Below are positions 1-7,900 of a stretch of 24,339 bases of DNA, in pieces. Source of the DNA: a virus; IMG/VR virus record IMGVR_UViG_3300049893_002155, positions 1 through 24,339 of that record; one strand, given 5' to 3'. Each line of letters opens with the position of its first letter. Position 1 is the stretch's first letter. The position numbers and the translations under genes are program-made. The notes beneath the pieces are model-generated. The model had not been told where the DNA came from and made no database searches. It saw nothing but the letters and a program-made list of their open reading frames with translations.

Positions 1-270
1 TTCAATTCTACAACCACGATGAATGTATTGAAAAACATGTTGTATCAGAAATCGGATAAAAATCCGCAAGAGATCATCAATGTTTGGGATCATCCAGATC
101 GTGAATTGAGAATCTTAGTAAACCGCGGAATGGAAAAAGGAGTGATCACAAAAAGGAATGGTGTTTACATCTGGGGCGAAATTACTTTTGGTGTTTCGTT
201 TGAAGAATGCATCGCCTGGTTAAAAATGAATGAGGATTTAATTCCGAATTTAAGACAAAAAACTTCATAA
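1..270 (+). CDS. C-terminal end of a small hypothetical phage protein (5' partial)
   Basis: The reading frame is open from base 1 and ends at TAA 268-270, so the true start probably lies upstream of the window; the first ATG in view is at 19. The visible ~89 residues look like a compact alpha/beta domain: a helical stretch (MNVLKNMLYQ), a helix with HPDRELRILVNRGMEKG, then a beta hairpin (ITKRNGVYIWGEITFG) and a final amphipathic helix. The layout is reminiscent of a small winged-helix-like fold, but that is inference. Small proteins with a similar 'L..L..RG....GV......GVYYW' pattern lie between the major capsid gene and the first ring gene in crAss-like phages, as far as I recall; the function is unknown. 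It is followed after 9 bases by the ring protein gene and is probably co-transcribed with it. Confidence 0.6.
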   Translation, partial: FNSTTTMNVLKNMLYQKSDKNPQEIINVWDHPDRELRILVNRGMEKGVITKRNGVYIWGEITFGVSFEECIAWLKMNEDLIPNLRQKTS

Positions 271-279
271 TACTGACAT

Positions 280-903
280 ATGACAATCTCGGAAATGCAC
301 GATCAATGTGATTTGCTAATCGATAAAGCAAATGCTCCTTGGTTTTCTCCTACGGAGAAGGACAAGTTCTTGAATCTTGCTATTAACGAATACGTGAAAA
401 ACAAGTATCGTGCGTTCGAGGTTGACGAAAAAGTACGTGAAGATTTGTTAACCTTGGTCAGTCCAGTGTTCACGGTTGCAGGTAACATAATCAATCTTGA
501 TGCTGTTCCTAATTTTTTGTTTATTCTGATGATTAATGCTGATATAAATTCTCCTTGTGGAGATCTCAGCAAAGTACCAGTGAAGCCAATTCAGTACGAT
601 AAATTAAGCGAATCTCAAAGAGATCCATTTAACGTAGCTGCTGATAAGTATCCACAGTACACACAGAATATGCAAGGTGGTCTTCGAACTGTTGAAGTAA
701 TATCACCAACTATTCCTACGTTGTTAAGAATGGTTTACCTTACGAAGCCGGCAGTAGTTGATATTGTCGCTCCGGTTAATTGTAATTTACCGGAACATAC
801 TCATGAGGAAATCGTCAACTTAGCCGTTAGGAAGATGTTGGGTACTATTGAAGGGTTTGAAAACTATCAGGTACAGCAAAATGAAATTAATAAACAAGAG
901 TAA
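280..903 (+). CDS. Tail ring / head-tail connector protein (crAss-like ring protein type)
   Basis: This 207-residue protein probably forms one of the oligomeric rings between portal and tail. It opens with an amphipathic helix pair (residues 4-45, including FSPTEKDKFLNLAINEYVK), then shows a beta-rich middle (60-160) and closes with LPEHTHEEIVNLAVRKML (170-187), a helix typical of ring/adaptor proteins in crAss-like and related Bacteroidota podoviruses. The N-terminal helix and C-terminal helix around a beta core resemble P22 gp4/T7 gp11-type adaptors in plan, though the sequence alone does not prove this. The stop shares one base with the next start (TAATG), which suggests translational coupling. 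There is no clear Shine-Dalgarno before ATG 280; the context is A/T-rich. The role is inferred from motif and gene order. A 303-572 minus-strand frame over it is a shadow. Confidence 0.72.
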   Translation: MTISEMHDQCDLLIDKANAPWFSPTEKDKFLNLAINEYVKNKYRAFEVDEKVREDLLTLVSPVFTVAGNIINLDAVPNFLFILMINADINSPCGDLSKVPVKPIQYDKLSESQRDPFNVAADKYPQYTQNMQGGLRTVEVISPTIPTLLRMVYLTKPAVVDIVAPVNCNLPEHTHEEIVNLAVRKMLGTIEGFENYQVQQNEINKQE

Positions 904-1184
904 TGAAAAAGAGATTGGAAATTTTAAAAGGTGGCGTTCTCAAGGAAATTGCGAAAGCTATCGGTCTCAAAGGTTACTCGGCGCTTAACAAAGAAGGACT
1001 TGTTGAAGCACTGGTCAAAGAACTGAAGAAAGATGCTAATAAAGATTTCGATTTATCGAAGTACGAAGAAGCTCCTTCTCCTGGTCCAGAAACAAAAGCT
1101 GAAGAAGCTGCTGTGGAAGGAAGATCAGTTGTTCCAAATGCACGTCGTAGAAGTGTTGCTCCGGGATCTTTTGGAAGACGTTAA
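903..1184 (+). CDS. Small SAP/Rho-N-like helix-hairpin protein with basic tail
   Basis: This 93-residue protein has two parts. Residues 12-42 (VLKEIAKAIGLKGYSALNKE followed by GLVEALVKEL) match the helix-turn-helix pattern of SAP, HeH and Rho N-terminal domains, small helical modules that usually bind nucleic acid: 'LKEIAK.LG..GYS.LNK..L.EAL'. After an acidic, proline-containing linker (50-75) comes a strongly basic C-terminus (NARRRSVAPGSFGRR). The start overlaps the stop of the ring gene by one base. I infer a DNA-binding or DNA-packaging-associated virion protein, or a scaffold-like factor; crAss-like phages often carry small DNA-binding proteins (for example IHF-like) near their structural genes, but this one is not IHF-like. 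No catalytic residues are expected or seen. Confidence 0.6.
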   Translation: MKKRLEILKGGVLKEIAKAIGLKGYSALNKEGLVEALVKELKKDANKDFDLSKYEEAPSPGPETKAEEAAVEGRSVVPNARRRSVAPGSFGRR

Positions 1185-1209
1185 TTGTTTAATTTAAAAA
1201 CTTCGAAAA

Positions 1210-1899
1210 ATGAAAATAGGAAGAAGTCGATTCGTTATTGTCGCTCCAGCACATGCTCCTGCTAATACCGGAGGTATTGTAGATGTTGCTCCCGACTTTA
1301 AGGTTGAAAAATCAGAATTAAAGCACGCGGTATTTATTGCGCCTGCTGTTGGTGTGCCTGAATCAATTGCTGTTACCATTGGTGGCGGTGGATTCTTGGT
1401 TGGTGATAAAATCACTGTGAGCATTCAGTCGAATGATCGTTCTGCTCAAAAATGGATGAAAGCGTATCATCATACAGTTCAAACTGGTGCTACATCAAAC
1501 AACGCTATTGCTGCTGCAATCAATGCAAAAATTGCTGCTGATGGTGCTAATGATGCTCCATATACTTCAACTGTTGTTGGTGCTGTAATCACAGTTGTTG
1601 CGAAAAATGATGATTCTCGTTCACTTGAATTACAGACATACACCAATTCATCTGCTGGTACCGTAGTTGCTGTTGTAACTCCACCAACAATCTCTCAGGG
1701 TCAACCACAGGATTTGATTGACAATGGAGTTCCTGCTGTAGATGTTACTTTGGCTTCATACGACACTGTTCGTATTGATTTCGAGCCACAAGTACCAAAC
1801 AGTGGTGTAGATTCAGTTGGTGCAATTGGAAAAGAAATTTACTGGTATGGAACACCTGGTACCGGAAATGCTTTTGCAACTCTGATCAACACACCATAG
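1210..1899 (+). CDS. Beta-rich phage structural protein (unassigned)
   Basis: This 229-residue protein is rich in Ala, Val, Thr and Gly and almost certainly beta-structured. After a basic N-terminus (MKIGRSRFVIVAP) it holds a module at about residues 50-160 with the pattern GD-K-ITVS, a tyrosine/histidine strand, an alanine-rich helix (NAIAAAINAKIAA) and a closing YTNSSAGTVV strand. The same arrangement appears inside the 391-residue ring protein at 3781-4956. Modules of this kind (beta sandwich with one helix) are common in phage capsid-decoration and tail proteins. The C-terminal part (175-229) is a second beta segment ending YWYGTPGTGNAF. It starts 25 bases after the SAP-like gene and is followed by a strong terminator. 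It could be an auxiliary capsid, adaptor or tail protein; I cannot decide which. Confidence 0.6.
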   Translation: MKIGRSRFVIVAPAHAPANTGGIVDVAPDFKVEKSELKHAVFIAPAVGVPESIAVTIGGGGFLVGDKITVSIQSNDRSAQKWMKAYHHTVQTGATSNNAIAAAINAKIAADGANDAPYTSTVVGAVITVVAKNDDSRSLELQTYTNSSAGTVVAVVTPPTISQGQPQDLIDNGVPAVDVTLASYDTVRIDFEPQVPNSGVDSVGAIGKEIYWYGTPGTGNAFATLINTP

Positions 1900-1929
1900 T
1901 TGGTGGGTATCACTAAAATTTGTACTTTT

Positions 1930-1956
1930 AAGGCATGGTTTCGACCATGCCTTTTT
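1930..1956 (+). terminator. Rho-independent terminator
   Basis: A perfect 10-bp inverted repeat (AAGGCATGGT / ACCATGCCTT, 1930-1939 and 1944-1953) closes a TTCG tetraloop and runs straight into TTTTT (1952-1956). It sits 30 bases after the stop of the 229-residue structural gene and 22 bases before the homing endonuclease start. It would end or attenuate the transcript of the first structural genes. It could also act as a hairpin limiting expression of the endonuclease, as seen for some phage homing genes. Confidence 0.85.
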
Positions 1957-1978
1957 AGTTTAATTAAATTCCTTTCAC

Positions 1979-2569
1979 ATGGCTACACTTGATCGGCGTT
2001 GTAAAATCTATACATTATCAGATCCTATAACTGGTCAAATTCGTTATGTAGGTCAAACTGTGTTGTCTTTAAGATTAAGATTGTTGTATCACATGTCTGA
2101 AAGTAGACAACCTATTTATACTCATAAAACAAATTGGATTCGTTCAATTCTACAAAAAGGTTTAGAACCAAAAATTGAATTATTAGAGTTTGGTGTTTGG
2201 AATGAAGATGAAATGTACTGGATAGAACAATTCAAACAATGGGGCTTTAATCTTGTAAATGGAACAATTGGTGGAGATGGAACTGCTGGGAAACCATTGT
2301 CTGAAGAACATCGTAAAAAAATTGCAGATGCTCATAGAGGTAGAAAATTAACTCTTGAATTCAGAAATAAATTATCAAAAGCACATGCTGGTAAACCAAG
2401 ACCTTGGAAAAAGAAAAAATTTCAGTTAACTGATGAGTTTGGCAAAATAATAATTATTACCGGTTCAAAAGAAGTTGCTTCATTTTTAAATTGCAATAGA
2501 GTAACTATTCATAAAGTTGTTTCTGGTAAAAGAAATTCTGTATTTGGATATAAAATAGTAAAGATATGA
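1979..2569 (+). CDS. GIY-YIG homing endonuclease with NUMOD3 and NUMOD1 motifs
   Basis: This 196-residue protein is a free-standing, site-specific DNA nuclease that spreads its own gene. The GIY-YIG core is at residues 9-100: KIYTL (Tyr11) and IRYVGQT (Tyr23) are the two signature strands, Arg32/Arg34 are candidates for the catalytic Arg, and Glu78 in EMYWIEQF is the likely metal-binding Glu, followed by the common NGTIGGDG. The DNA-binding part has two NUMOD3-like repeats (LSEEHRKKIADAHRGRK 107-123; LTLEFRNKLSKAHAGKP 124-140) and a NUMOD1-like segment (about 162-193, ending SGKRNSVFGYKI). It belongs to the I-TevI/Seg type of phage homing enzymes. No intron is apparent. Its stop overlaps the ATG of the next ring gene (ATGA). 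It is more A/T- and TTA-rich than its neighbours, consistent with recent arrival. All key residues look intact. Confidence 0.93.
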   Translation: MATLDRRCKIYTLSDPITGQIRYVGQTVLSLRLRLLYHMSESRQPIYTHKTNWIRSILQKGLEPKIELLEFGVWNEDEMYWIEQFKQWGFNLVNGTIGGDGTAGKPLSEEHRKKIADAHRGRKLTLEFRNKLSKAHAGKPRPWKKKKFQLTDEFGKIIIITGSKEVASFLNCNRVTIHKVVSGKRNSVFGYKIVKI

Positions 2570-3294
2570 CACTTGATGCTTGGGCTTACAATATTCGAAA
2601 TCTTGGCAGAGCCGGATTAGGAAACTCCGACGATGAACGCTTGGGAATACGTCAGATTAAATTCTGGATTCAAGGTTATCGAGCTGATGCCATTTATCGC
2701 TTTACGGATGCCGGAAAAGATATTGATCCTCAGTTAATGACGGATTTCGGTATTCTTACTCTTACTGAGATTGATGAGGCTGATGCCGCAGTATGTCAAG
2801 ATATTGAATGGGGTTGTAAAATCATGAAGGTTACAATACCAAAACTGATTGATCTACCTGATAATCGTGCATTGTTGTTTATTGGTAAAATCAATAAGCA
2901 AACAAATTTCCAGCGAGATCCGGCTAATACTCATGAGTTTTTAAGAGCTTCAAGATTTGGTAATTTGATCACCAGATACTTCATCATTGGGAATACCGTT
3001 TATATTCGGTTAGCAAAGAAAGATGAAGGACTTTTGTATATTAATGGTCGTGGTGTCGTAGAGGATCCATCTATTTTGAAAAAAATTGTAACTGGTCCAG
3101 AAGGCGATTGTATTGAACAATGTTTCAATGATGCAGTAGATGAATATCCTTGTCCTATGAGATATTACCCATATATCACTGGTGAAATACTTCGTAAAGA
3201 ACTTGGATTATCATTACAGACTGTTGAAGATTTATTGAATAATGCACAAGGATTAAACCTTACTCAGAATGAGATACAGGCAAACCAACAATAA
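2566..3294 (+). CDS. Tail ring / structural protein (crAss-like)
   Basis: This 242-residue protein starts with the motif AWAYNIRNLGRAGLGNSDDE followed by IRQIKFWIQGYRADAI (residues 29-44), an N-terminal helical segment I recognise from structural proteins near the tail genes of crAss-like and other Bacteroidota phages. A beta-rich middle follows (86-165, with FGNLITRYFIIGNTVYIRLA) and then a Cys-containing helical C-terminus (EQCFNDAVDEYPCPMRYYPYI 184-204; GLSLQTVEDLL). The order fits one ring subunit of the short tail. The ATG overlaps the endonuclease stop by 4 bases, so translation may be coupled to it; no good Shine-Dalgarno is seen (only weak purines, AGTAAAG). The assignment to a specific ring protein is inference. 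Confidence 0.65.
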   Translation: MTLDAWAYNIRNLGRAGLGNSDDERLGIRQIKFWIQGYRADAIYRFTDAGKDIDPQLMTDFGILTLTEIDEADAAVCQDIEWGCKIMKVTIPKLIDLPDNRALLFIGKINKQTNFQRDPANTHEFLRASRFGNLITRYFIIGNTVYIRLAKKDEGLLYINGRGVVEDPSILKKIVTGPEGDCIEQCFNDAVDEYPCPMRYYPYITGEILRKELGLSLQTVEDLLNNAQGLNLTQNEIQANQQ

Positions 3295-3301
3295 AGGTGA
3301 G
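3293..3301 (+). promoter_or_regulatory. Shine-Dalgarno-like site that fixes the start at 3308
   Basis: AAAGGTGAG lies 6 bases upstream of ATG 3308 and is the best ribosome-binding sequence in the window. It supports starting the next protein at 3308 (MTGVYAEIQ) rather than at the upstream in-frame ATG 3269, which lies inside the preceding gene and has no such site. Confidence 0.5.
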
Positions 3302-3307
3302 TACACC

Positions 3308-3781
3308 ATGACTGGTGTTTATGCTGAAATTCAATCTGAAATGCAGGCTGAAGCAGATAAACTCAAATATGATTCTTGTCATATCACTATTGCCATGTTC
3401 ACCCGCGTTGTCAATTTGTATATTCAAAAGATGCTTGAAGATGTAATTGAGAATGGTTCGATTTGGAAACTGTTAAATAAGTTCGGTTATTTATTCATTG
3501 CTCAATCTGTTTGCATTCGTTATAATCCAACAAAGACATATTTTGTTACAGAGAATGGTCATGTTACTCGTAAGCAACAAAAGATTCAATTGGTGAATGG
3601 ACGTATTCCACATTTTTTTTGGGATACAGGAAAGATCTGGCGAATGTATAAATTCGTTCCAGCAGTAAAGTTTAAAAGGCGTATGTATGAGAAGTTTTTA
3701 GCCGGCATGCAATACGAAACAATGGATTTGACTAAATACGGCCGAAAAGCATCTGCTACTTATATTCAATTCAGAAAGTAA
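3308..3781 (+). CDS. Small tail/connector structural protein
   Basis: The chosen start gives 157 residues; the frame extends back to ATG 3269 (170 residues), but that would overlap the preceding gene by 26 bases and lacks a ribosome-binding site. The N-terminal half is helical (EIQSEMQAEADKLKYDS, then TIAMFTRVVNLYIQKMLEDV). The second half is basic and aromatic, with FVTENGHVTRKQQKIQL, IPHFFWDTGKIWRMYKFVPA and VKFKRRMYEKFLAGM. A helix pair followed by beta strands and a basic aromatic tail fits a ring-associated or tail-completion protein. No enzyme motif is visible. Its stop and the next start share one base (TAATG). The structural role is inferred from its position between two ring-type genes. 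Confidence 0.55.
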   Translation: MTGVYAEIQSEMQAEADKLKYDSCHITIAMFTRVVNLYIQKMLEDVIENGSIWKLLNKFGYLFIAQSVCIRYNPTKTYFVTENGHVTRKQQKIQLVNGRIPHFFWDTGKIWRMYKFVPAVKFKRRMYEKFLAGMQYETMDLTKYGRKASATYIQFRK

Positions 3782-4956
3782 TGAAACATCAACATTTTGT
3801 ATCAATTAAGTCAGTGATCGGTAAGTTCGCTGGTAAACTTCAGTTAAAGGATATTTCATCTTCTATCACACAACTTGCGGATTGGGCGGTAGATGCACAA
3901 AAGAAAATTGGTAGTCGGAATTCCTTTGCGCGCATTGAATGTGAGATTGAAGTAAAAAACTATCGCGCCTGTCTTCCGATGGGATTCGCAAGATTAATTG
4001 CGGTAAAGCATGGTGGCGCTATTCTTGATGTTACGCAAAAGGATTTTCGTGATTTCAGTAAGTCGCTTCAAACGCCTAAAGTGGATGATAAAAAATTCGT
4101 TGGTGGCAATCTACAAGTTCAGAATCCGGGTCAACCAAATGTACATCAGGTGAATTTGTTTCCGGTATTTGCGCCAGGAGATGTTATTACAATTTCGGTT
4201 ACGCAAGATAGCTGTGGTGATGCAACAATCAATTCGTTTACGTATGTCGTTCAACCGGCAGACACACTTGCTGATATTCTTGCCGCTTTAGTAGCACAAA
4301 TTAATGCAGTGCCCGGATTACCATATCAAGCAGTACCAGATTCAAGTTACTTTCAGATCATGGCATTAACCAACTTGGTTAATCTTCAAATTGCAGTTTA
4401 TACAAATAGTACGCTTGGAAGAATCACTACTCAGTTGATTTCAAGAAGAATATTGCCGACAACCACCACCGTAGATAATTGCGCTGATGATTGTAAGGTA
4501 CCTGTAAAAAAGGGAAGCGAAAATCTTGCGGAGCGTTCGGCGGCATTATTGAATGATAGCTTTTTAGCAAACGGTACACCGAGCGCCGGCAACTTAGAAG
4601 GTAGTCCATTAACCTCAAAATACGTAATGGATAATGGGTTCTTACATTTCAATGCTATTGAATCTGGTCGCGTTGGAATCGCATATTACGGATTACAATT
4701 AGACGATGAAGGCTGGCCAATGATTTTTGAAGGTCATGTTGATGCGGTTACTCAATACTTAATGTGGCAGTGGGATATTCCAAATGTACGTTCAGGAAAA
4801 GTAACCATGGGTTATTTGCAAAGTATTGAACGTCGTTGGTACACATTATGCGCACAGGCGCGCGGAGAAGATGAATTACTAAGTCCTGATGAATTGGATT
4901 ACCTGGCAAATATGTGGAACCAATTACTTCCGCTTCCATCTCACAATTTATTCTAA
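3781..4956 (+). CDS. Tail ring/hub protein with an inserted beta module
   Basis: The flanks of this 391-residue protein match ring/hub proteins common in crAss-like and related Bacteroidota phages. The N-terminus (residues 8-78) has the helix QLADWAVDAQKKIGSRNSF and the beta segment KNYRACLPMGFARLIAV. The C-terminus has YVMDNGFLHFNAIESGRVGI (281-300), AYYGLQLDDEGWPMI (301-315) and the late helix RRWYTLCAQARGEDELLSPD (351-370), where 'W..YCAQARG'-like sequence is characteristic. Between the halves, about residues 115-225, sits an extra beta module (PGDVITISV, FTYVVQPADTLADILAALVA, VYTNSTLGRI) that resembles the one in the 229-residue protein at 1210-1899. The insert is followed by a Thr-rich linker (PTTTTVDNCADDC). 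It probably forms an outer decoration of a tail ring. It lies 3 bases before the muzzle gene. Confidence 0.68.
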   Translation: MKHQHFVSIKSVIGKFAGKLQLKDISSSITQLADWAVDAQKKIGSRNSFARIECEIEVKNYRACLPMGFARLIAVKHGGAILDVTQKDFRDFSKSLQTPKVDDKKFVGGNLQVQNPGQPNVHQVNLFPVFAPGDVITISVTQDSCGDATINSFTYVVQPADTLADILAALVAQINAVPGLPYQAVPDSSYFQIMALTNLVNLQIAVYTNSTLGRITTQLISRRILPTTTTVDNCADDCKVPVKKGSENLAERSAALLNDSFLANGTPSAGNLEGSPLTSKYVMDNGFLHFNAIESGRVGIAYYGLQLDDEGWPMIFEGHVDAVTQYLMWQWDIPNVRSGKVTMGYLQSIERRWYTLCAQARGEDELLSPDELDYLANMWNQLLPLPSHNLF

Positions 4957-4959
4957 GAT

Positions 4960-7900
4960 ATGGCTAACGAAAAAAGATCATCCAATTCATTTGCCGGCGG
5001 CTTAAACTTGGATTTCGATTTACTTACAGTTGATAATCAATCATACGTCCGTTCTGAGAATGGGCGTATTCTTTTTGCAGATCAGGCATCATTAAGCTGG
5101 ACCAATGCAAAGGGAAATGTACTTGCAATTACTATTACCTCAACTGTTGCCGGAACTTATACTCCTATTGGTTATACGGTATTGAATAATCTTTTGATAC
5201 TTTTTTTGGTAAATGCTGCAGGAGATTCTGAGATTGGTTTAGTAACATTTAATAATGCCGGTATTCAAAATGCTTATAAGACACTGATAAACGACAACGC
5301 TTTTGCTGATAAATTGGATTTCACAACATTCAATCAAATTGAAGCAAGAGCAGTGTATGAAAATGAAAAAATGCACCGTGTATATTGGGTTGATGGTGTT
5401 GAAACAGATTCTAATCCACCACGAGCATACACCTTTCAATTTAATGGTGGCAATATCAATCTTGCAACTAACTACTCTGGTGTAACTACTACGCCACATT
5501 CCATTGATATGCAAGCTGAATTCCTTATGGGAATTATCAAGTATAAACAAATGATCACCGGTGCACTGCCGGCTGGACAGTATGTTTACACTTACAGATT
5601 GATTACCGTAGATGGATATGCTACTCCTTGGTATCCGGCCACAAAACCATTGTTTGTTACTCAGGATCCAATTAATCCAACCAATTGGAATGAGTATGAA
5701 ATGGAGGGTACAGAAACCTTTGTTAATACTGGAAAAGGAAATAGACTGATCATTAAAGGAATTGATACTCGATATCCAACTATTGAAGTAGCATATGCAC
5801 GCTACATTGCAAATGCAGATCCTTATGAAGCAAACATCTTTTTACGTACCGTAGTTACCGGAACTGAGATGGATGTTGATCATACTTCCAATACCGGTGA
5901 ACCAATTAGTCCACTTGAATTATCTGCTATTACCATTTCATTTACTGGTGTAAAAACATTGAATGTCAAAGACAATGTGCTTTATTATGGTAACGTTCGC
6001 GAAAGAAGCATATCATTGACAGCTGAAGAACAAGAAGAACTGTTTGAAAATCTTGAGATTCAGCCAAGGTTTCGATTAATGCGAAGCGATGAAAAGGTGT
6101 TGACTGATTATACAGCTCCTGTACCAGCAGATGAAGATGCTACGTTTCCAGAGAAACCAATTACGCATCAAATACCAAAAACCGGATTGTCCACAAAGAG
6201 ATTGAATCAATTACATACCGAAGATTATGTTGTCAACAATGATTACATCAATTACAAAGGTACTCAGGTATCCCATCAATATGCTGGTTTCTTTCGTGGT
6301 GAAACTTATCGGCTTGGCTTTGTTCCTTTTGATTTGGTTGGGAATCCAGATTTCGCTTATCACTTGGCTGATGTAACTTTTGGTGAACAATATGAAGACG
6401 GAATTACCTGGACACGATTAAAAACTGATGGAACAACGGTCAGTGGTAACTATACTTATGCAGAATTTTTCAGAACCACTTCCAATGGTACAGAAGGAGA
6501 GGATCCAATTCTTAATGGTGAAACAGGTGTCGATGCATTGGCCCGTTTAAGAATACTTGGTTTATCAATTTCCGGATTGAATATCACAAGTATCAAAAGT
6601 CGTATCAGTGGGTTTAAGATTGTTGTTGCAAAAAGAGATGCGCAAATACTTGGACAAGGATTAATAATGCCTTGCGTCAAAGAAGAAGATTATACAACTC
6701 CGCTTCCGGTACCAACACAAAGTTGGGTTTCTACATCTGGTGTTGTTCCTATTCCACTTGCAGAAGCGGGCGGTGATATTCGGTTGTTAGCGCCTAAACA
6801 GTCTGAATCATTTTACCATCTTGAAAAGGATAATTCTCCAAATACAGATGAAGAATTCAGGGTTCGTCCAAATACTTCAACATTCTATATGCCGGATGTG
6901 GATTTTGATTCATCCAGAATACCAACTCCACAGCCAGTTGACCGATTGAAATTAGTCGGTCATTGTACTCAAAAAGATTTTGATAATGATGATCAGCCGC
7001 GTTATCGTCAGTGGATGCACTACAACAACTATGTGGTACAGAAACTTGATACAACCGATGGTGATTATCATTACACCTCAAACAATCCTTATCCAAACTT
7101 TGGTAATGATGCTGAAATAGAAGATTTACGAGTTGTAAATTTTGGCGGTACCATAGATGGTAAAGTTGAAAATTATGCCGGTACACTTGACTTTATAAAC
7201 TCCGTTGGTATTAAAGCTGGCCAAGGAGCAAACTTTGAGCCTCATGCTTTTTATACTGTTGAGAATATTAACGGTAAATCAGATTTGTTTGGACACGGAA
7301 AAGAAAAAACCTTGTTCATCTTTCATACAAACTTCGGTGTTGCTGCTAATGCTTTTGCTTATGATAGTAGAGCTGCTTATGGATTAGCAAATTATTTCAT
7401 TTGTAACTATAAACGTCCTAATGCAAGTCCTTATGGTGGAATCACTCCAATATCAATAGAGCAAACACGTTTTATGACAACCGGACATTTTCAACCGGTA
7501 AACAATCCGGCTATTCCATGTCCTGATACTGTTAATGATATTGAGGTGTTTGGTGGTGATTGTTATTTGGATTATCATGGGTTTTTAAGAATCTACGGTA
7601 TCATGTTGTTGAATACCTATCAGGATAATGATGCTTATTCAGATTACGGTATCGGGCATTTGTTTCCACTTGAAAGTTCGATACATCATTCGTTAAGACA
7701 AGCTACAAATGCCGGTGGCGATGCGGCTAATCCTATGTGGCCGGATGTTGGTGCCAGACCTGCCAAAGTATTGTATGGTGATGATACAACTTCTACTTGG
7801 GTACAAAACGGTTTGTTTTTATCCTGGCAATACGAGAACAAAGATTATGGTAGTACAGAGGTTTCTGAATCATTTATCGAAGAATTCAATATTGCCGGTG

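Noticed and set aside
1912-1924. TAAAATTTG as a Bacteroidota-type -7 promoter element (TAnnTTTG)
   Set aside because: The spacing is one base too long, no upstream -33 TTTG partner is clear, and it would lie before the terminator, which would stop the transcript at once.
3269-3307. Upstream start ATG 3269 for the 157-residue tail protein
   Set aside because: It lies inside the preceding gene with no ribosome-binding sequence, while ATG 3308 has AAAGGTGAG at good spacing.
5239-5550. Minus-strand open frames of 60-110 codons across the window (for example 5239-5550 and 6857-7186)
   Set aside because: All are antisense to well supported genes, have odd His/Cys/Ser/Phe-rich compositions and no recognisable motif or spacing of their own.
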